Below, piece by piece: positions 5,699-6,629 of a stretch of 6,629 nt of DNA. Source of the DNA: Paracoccaceae bacterium. Its GTDB lineage: Bacteria; Pseudomonadota; Alphaproteobacteria; Rhodobacterales; Rhodobacteraceae. The first letter of the stretch is position 1. Every line of letters begins with the position of its first letter. Under the pieces are notes generated by a model. It saw nothing but the letters and a program-made list of their open reading frames with translations, was not told the DNA's origin and made no database searches. The position numbers and the translations under genes are program-made. The stretch lies in the NCBI GenBank assembly GCA_026984895.1, contig JALSRF010000493.1, forward strand, positions 1-6,629, in the 5' to 3' direction.

Positions 5699-5730
5699 TG
5701 CGAAGCACGCGCCCTGCGCGCGCCTTCGCA
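5699..5730. repeat. Inverted repeat, 7-bp arms
   Basis: TGCGAAG (5699-5705) and CTTCGCA (5724-5730) are perfect inverted arms around a GC-rich centre containing a smaller GCGC-CCT-GCGC hairpin. The perfect 10-bp palindrome GCCACGTGGC follows at 5735-5744. Confidence 0.55.
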
Positions 5731-5768
5731 GCCTGCCACGTGGCGAACGCGGATGGGGGCGAGGCAAT

Positions 5769-5799
5769 GCTGTTTTGGGTCAGTGGTGCGACCCGCAGC
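5769..5799. repeat. Two-part inverted repeat
   Basis: GCTG/CAGC outer arms (5769-5772, 5796-5799) enclose GGGTC/GACCC inner arms (5777-5781, 5790-5794) with an 8-nt loop. The two stems are separated by 4 nt on one side and 1 nt on the other. It belongs to the same cluster as the stronger hairpins to its right. Confidence 0.5.
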
Positions 5800-5842
5800 G
5801 CGCCAGCGCGAGGACCCGGTGGCGCAAAACACGCGTTGCCCG

Positions 5843-5867
5843 AGGGGGAAGGCCGCGCCTTCCCCCT
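5843..5867. repeat. Perfect 11-bp hairpin
   Basis: AGGGGGAAGGC and GCCTTCCCCCT form a perfect 11-bp stem around a CGC loop. It is followed 3 bp later by another long hairpin (5870-5906). There is no U-run on either strand, so a repetitive palindromic (REP-like) element fits better than an intrinsic terminator. Confidence 0.8.
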
Positions 5868-5869
5868 GC

Positions 5870-5906
5870 GACAAAGGGCGTTCGGCTTGCCCGAATCCCC
5901 TTTGTC
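5870..5906. repeat. Long hairpin, 9-bp plus 5-bp stems
   Basis: GACAAAGGG (5870-5878) pairs with CCCTTTGTC (5898-5906). Inside, TTCGG (5881-5885) pairs with CCGAA (5891-5895) around a 5-nt loop. The stems are joined by a 2-by-2 step with one mismatch and one G-U pair. The near-symmetric 37-bp palindrome is adjacent to the 5843-5867 hairpin, an arrangement typical of paired palindromic elements. Confidence 0.8.
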
Positions 5907-5922
5907 AGAGGGACAAGACTGC

Positions 5923-5941
5923 AGCGGGCCGTGGGGCCGCT
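5923..5941. repeat. Small inverted repeat at the end of the palindrome cluster
   Basis: AGCGG and CCGCT arms plus an inner CC/GG pair step around GTG, with one mismatch, give a 7-bp hairpin. A T5 run lies 13 bp beyond (5955-5959), too far for a classical plus-strand terminator. Confidence 0.45.
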
Positions 5942-6012
5942 TCGATTTGTGGCTGTTTTTGTCAGGCTCATGAAATTGGAAGCGCAGGAACCGATCACCG
6001 GGGGTGAAAGGC

Positions 6013-6040
6013 AGTATAAAGCGCGCCGGAAACTGTCCAA
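6013..6040 (-). promoter_or_regulatory. Possible minus-strand promoter facing the palindrome tract
   Basis: On the minus strand TTGGAC (6035-6040) is followed after 16 bp by TATACT (6013-6018), a 5/6 match to the -10. Shifting the -35 one base gives TGGACA (5/6) with a short 15-bp spacer. It lies downstream of the HTH gene's stop codon and points into sequence with no gene, so it is either chance or the start of a small RNA. Confidence 0.28.
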
Positions 6041-6065
6041 TGATTGGGAGTGGTTCAGACTTTCC

Positions 6066-6629
6066 TCAATCCAGATTTCGGGCCAGTTTTCTCCACGACA
6101 AGAAATCAATCATGCTCTTGATTTGAAACGGCAAGAGCACGAACAATACAAACAAGGCGACAAACATTGGCCAATCGAATGGCGTCTGGCCGGCAAGCGG
6201 GCGCGGGTCAAACTTCAAGGACAGAATCCTGAGAATGCTGGTGCCCGCAGCGATTAGATATGTATGGTCTCGCAGGGATATCCACTTGCGATGGCGCTTG
6301 CTGAACTCGGTTTCCAGATAGACTTCGATCTCATTCATCATCTTGCGACGCCAGGCAAGGAGTCCTGGAATTCGTGGCGGTGAATATGAACTGTGTTTTT
6401 CTGACCTGCGAAAGATCTCGTACTGGATGGCCGGGCCGCACAAATCTGGATCGCAGTAAGGGCAGTGCCTCGTCAGTTTCATGATCCTGCGCTGAATGGA
6501 GCGGGGAAGTTCCCGTTGCCCGTGCTCATACAGCGAGTATGCGGATTTGGAACACCCAATCTTCCTGGCGAATTCGGCCTGGGTGTAACCTCTGCCGCGG
6601 TTGGCCAAGCCGCTGTTCTGTCTGATTCG
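6066..6629 (-). CDS. Membrane-anchored XRE-type HTH protein, 5' end beyond window
   Basis: Partial gene; 187 codons are visible before the stop at 6066-6068. I do not recognise a named family for the whole protein. The N-terminal part, RIRQNSG...GYTQAEFARKIGCSKSAYSLYEHGQRELP, is a Cro/XRE-type helix-turn-helix, so it probably binds DNA. A cluster HCPYCDPDLC follows directly, with one His and three Cys that could bind zinc or another metal. After a basic, helical middle (WRRKMMNEIEVYLETEFSKRHRKW) come a moderately hydrophobic stretch YLIAAGTSILRILSL and a clear membrane helix WPMFVALFVLFVLLPFQI near the C-terminus. The first codons at the window edge (ATC CGA context) already fit an XRE helix 1, so the true start is outside; a TTG at 6608 is a poor alternative, cutting helix 1. 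The gene is AT-richer than the chromosomal genes to the left and faces the tRNA, suggesting acquired DNA. A regulator tethered to the membrane is inferred. Confidence 0.75.
   Translation of the reverse strand, partial: RIRQNSGLANRGRGYTQAEFARKIGCSKSAYSLYEHGQRELPRSIQRRIMKLTRHCPYCDPDLCGPAIQYEIFRRSEKHSSYSPPRIPGLLAWRRKMMNEIEVYLETEFSKRHRKWISLRDHTYLIAAGTSILRILSLKFDPRPLAGQTPFDWPMFVALFVLFVLLPFQIKSMIDFLSWRKLARNLD

Larger units (their letters stand above)
5586..6065. other. 480-bp non-coding tract, AT-richer and full of inverted repeats
   Basis: I see no convincing gene here. Open frames exist on both strands, but they overlap each other, lack ribosome sites and give low-complexity Arg/Pro/Gly-rich peptides. 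The first ~115 bp are AT-richer than the chromosome to the left and contain only a weak hairpin (GCC-ATTTT-GGC core, around 5614-5628) that might end the tRNA transcript. From 5699 to 5941 at least five stem-loops follow closely, listed separately where strong. From 5942 to 6065 there is unremarkable sequence with a possible minus-strand promoter at 6013-6040. The tract looks like an intergenic junction built from palindromic repeat elements. Confidence 0.65.

Noticed and set aside
5843..5906. Intrinsic terminators of the tRNA or HTH gene
   Set aside because: Strong stems but no U-run follows on either strand, and both are well away from the gene ends.
5614..6257. Overlapping open frames in the palindrome tract (both strands)
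   Set aside because: They are read through hairpins, give Arg/Gly/Pro-rich peptides, overlap each other and lack ribosome sites; one also runs over the 3' part of the HTH gene.

Overview
The window reads as a chromosome segment of a high-GC alphaproteobacterium, most likely Rhodobacterales (Paracoccaceae/Roseobacter type). The evidence is the G/C-biased third codon positions, the rpmH-rnpA-yidD cluster with Rhodobacterales-like RnpA and RpmH proteins, and the character of the flavoprotein and kinase genes. A hand count of 4921-4980 gives 43/60 G+C. The tract after the tRNA is clearly more AT-rich (27/60 at 5641-5700, 25/60 at 6121-6180).

Left block (1-1615, minus strand): ribosomal protein L34 (rpmH), the RNase P protein (rnpA), a DsrC/TusE-family protein and the membrane-insertion factor YidD, in transcription order. 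A near-consensus promoter (TTGACA, 17 bp, TAAAGG) drives rpmH and probably rnpA. The DsrC-like gene lies between rnpA and yidD with intergenic gaps of 131 and 148 bp, a possible promoter of its own and hairpins on its upstream side. Both redox-active cysteine positions of its C-terminal arm are glycine, so it cannot work as an ordinary sulfur carrier.

Middle block (1794-5385, plus strand): three closely spaced genes transcribed divergently from rpmH. They encode a TVP38/TMEM64 (DedA/VTT-type) membrane protein, a pyridine-nucleotide:disulfide oxidoreductase (a Lpd/MerA-like flavoprotein with a CxxxxC redox pair and a C-terminal Tyr in place of the usual His), and a membrane sensor histidine kinase. 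Gaps of 3 and 22 bp suggest one operon. The integral membrane protein and cytoplasmic flavoprotein probably act together at the inner membrane. The kinase may sense a related envelope or redox condition, but no response regulator is visible.

Right block (5386-6629): a complete tRNA-Arg(ACG) with encoded CCA is followed at once by a drop in G+C and 480 bp without a convincing gene. That stretch is crowded with inverted repeats. It ends at a minus-strand gene, cut off by the window edge, for an XRE-type helix-turn-helix protein with a His/Cys cluster and one or two C-terminal membrane segments. This looks like the edge of an accessory region inserted downstream of a tRNA, but no integrase or duplicated tRNA end is visible.

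The points most worth a second look are the cysteine-less DsrC homologue inside the rpmH-rnpA-yidD cluster, the membrane-anchored HTH protein beyond the tRNA, and the palindrome cluster next to it.
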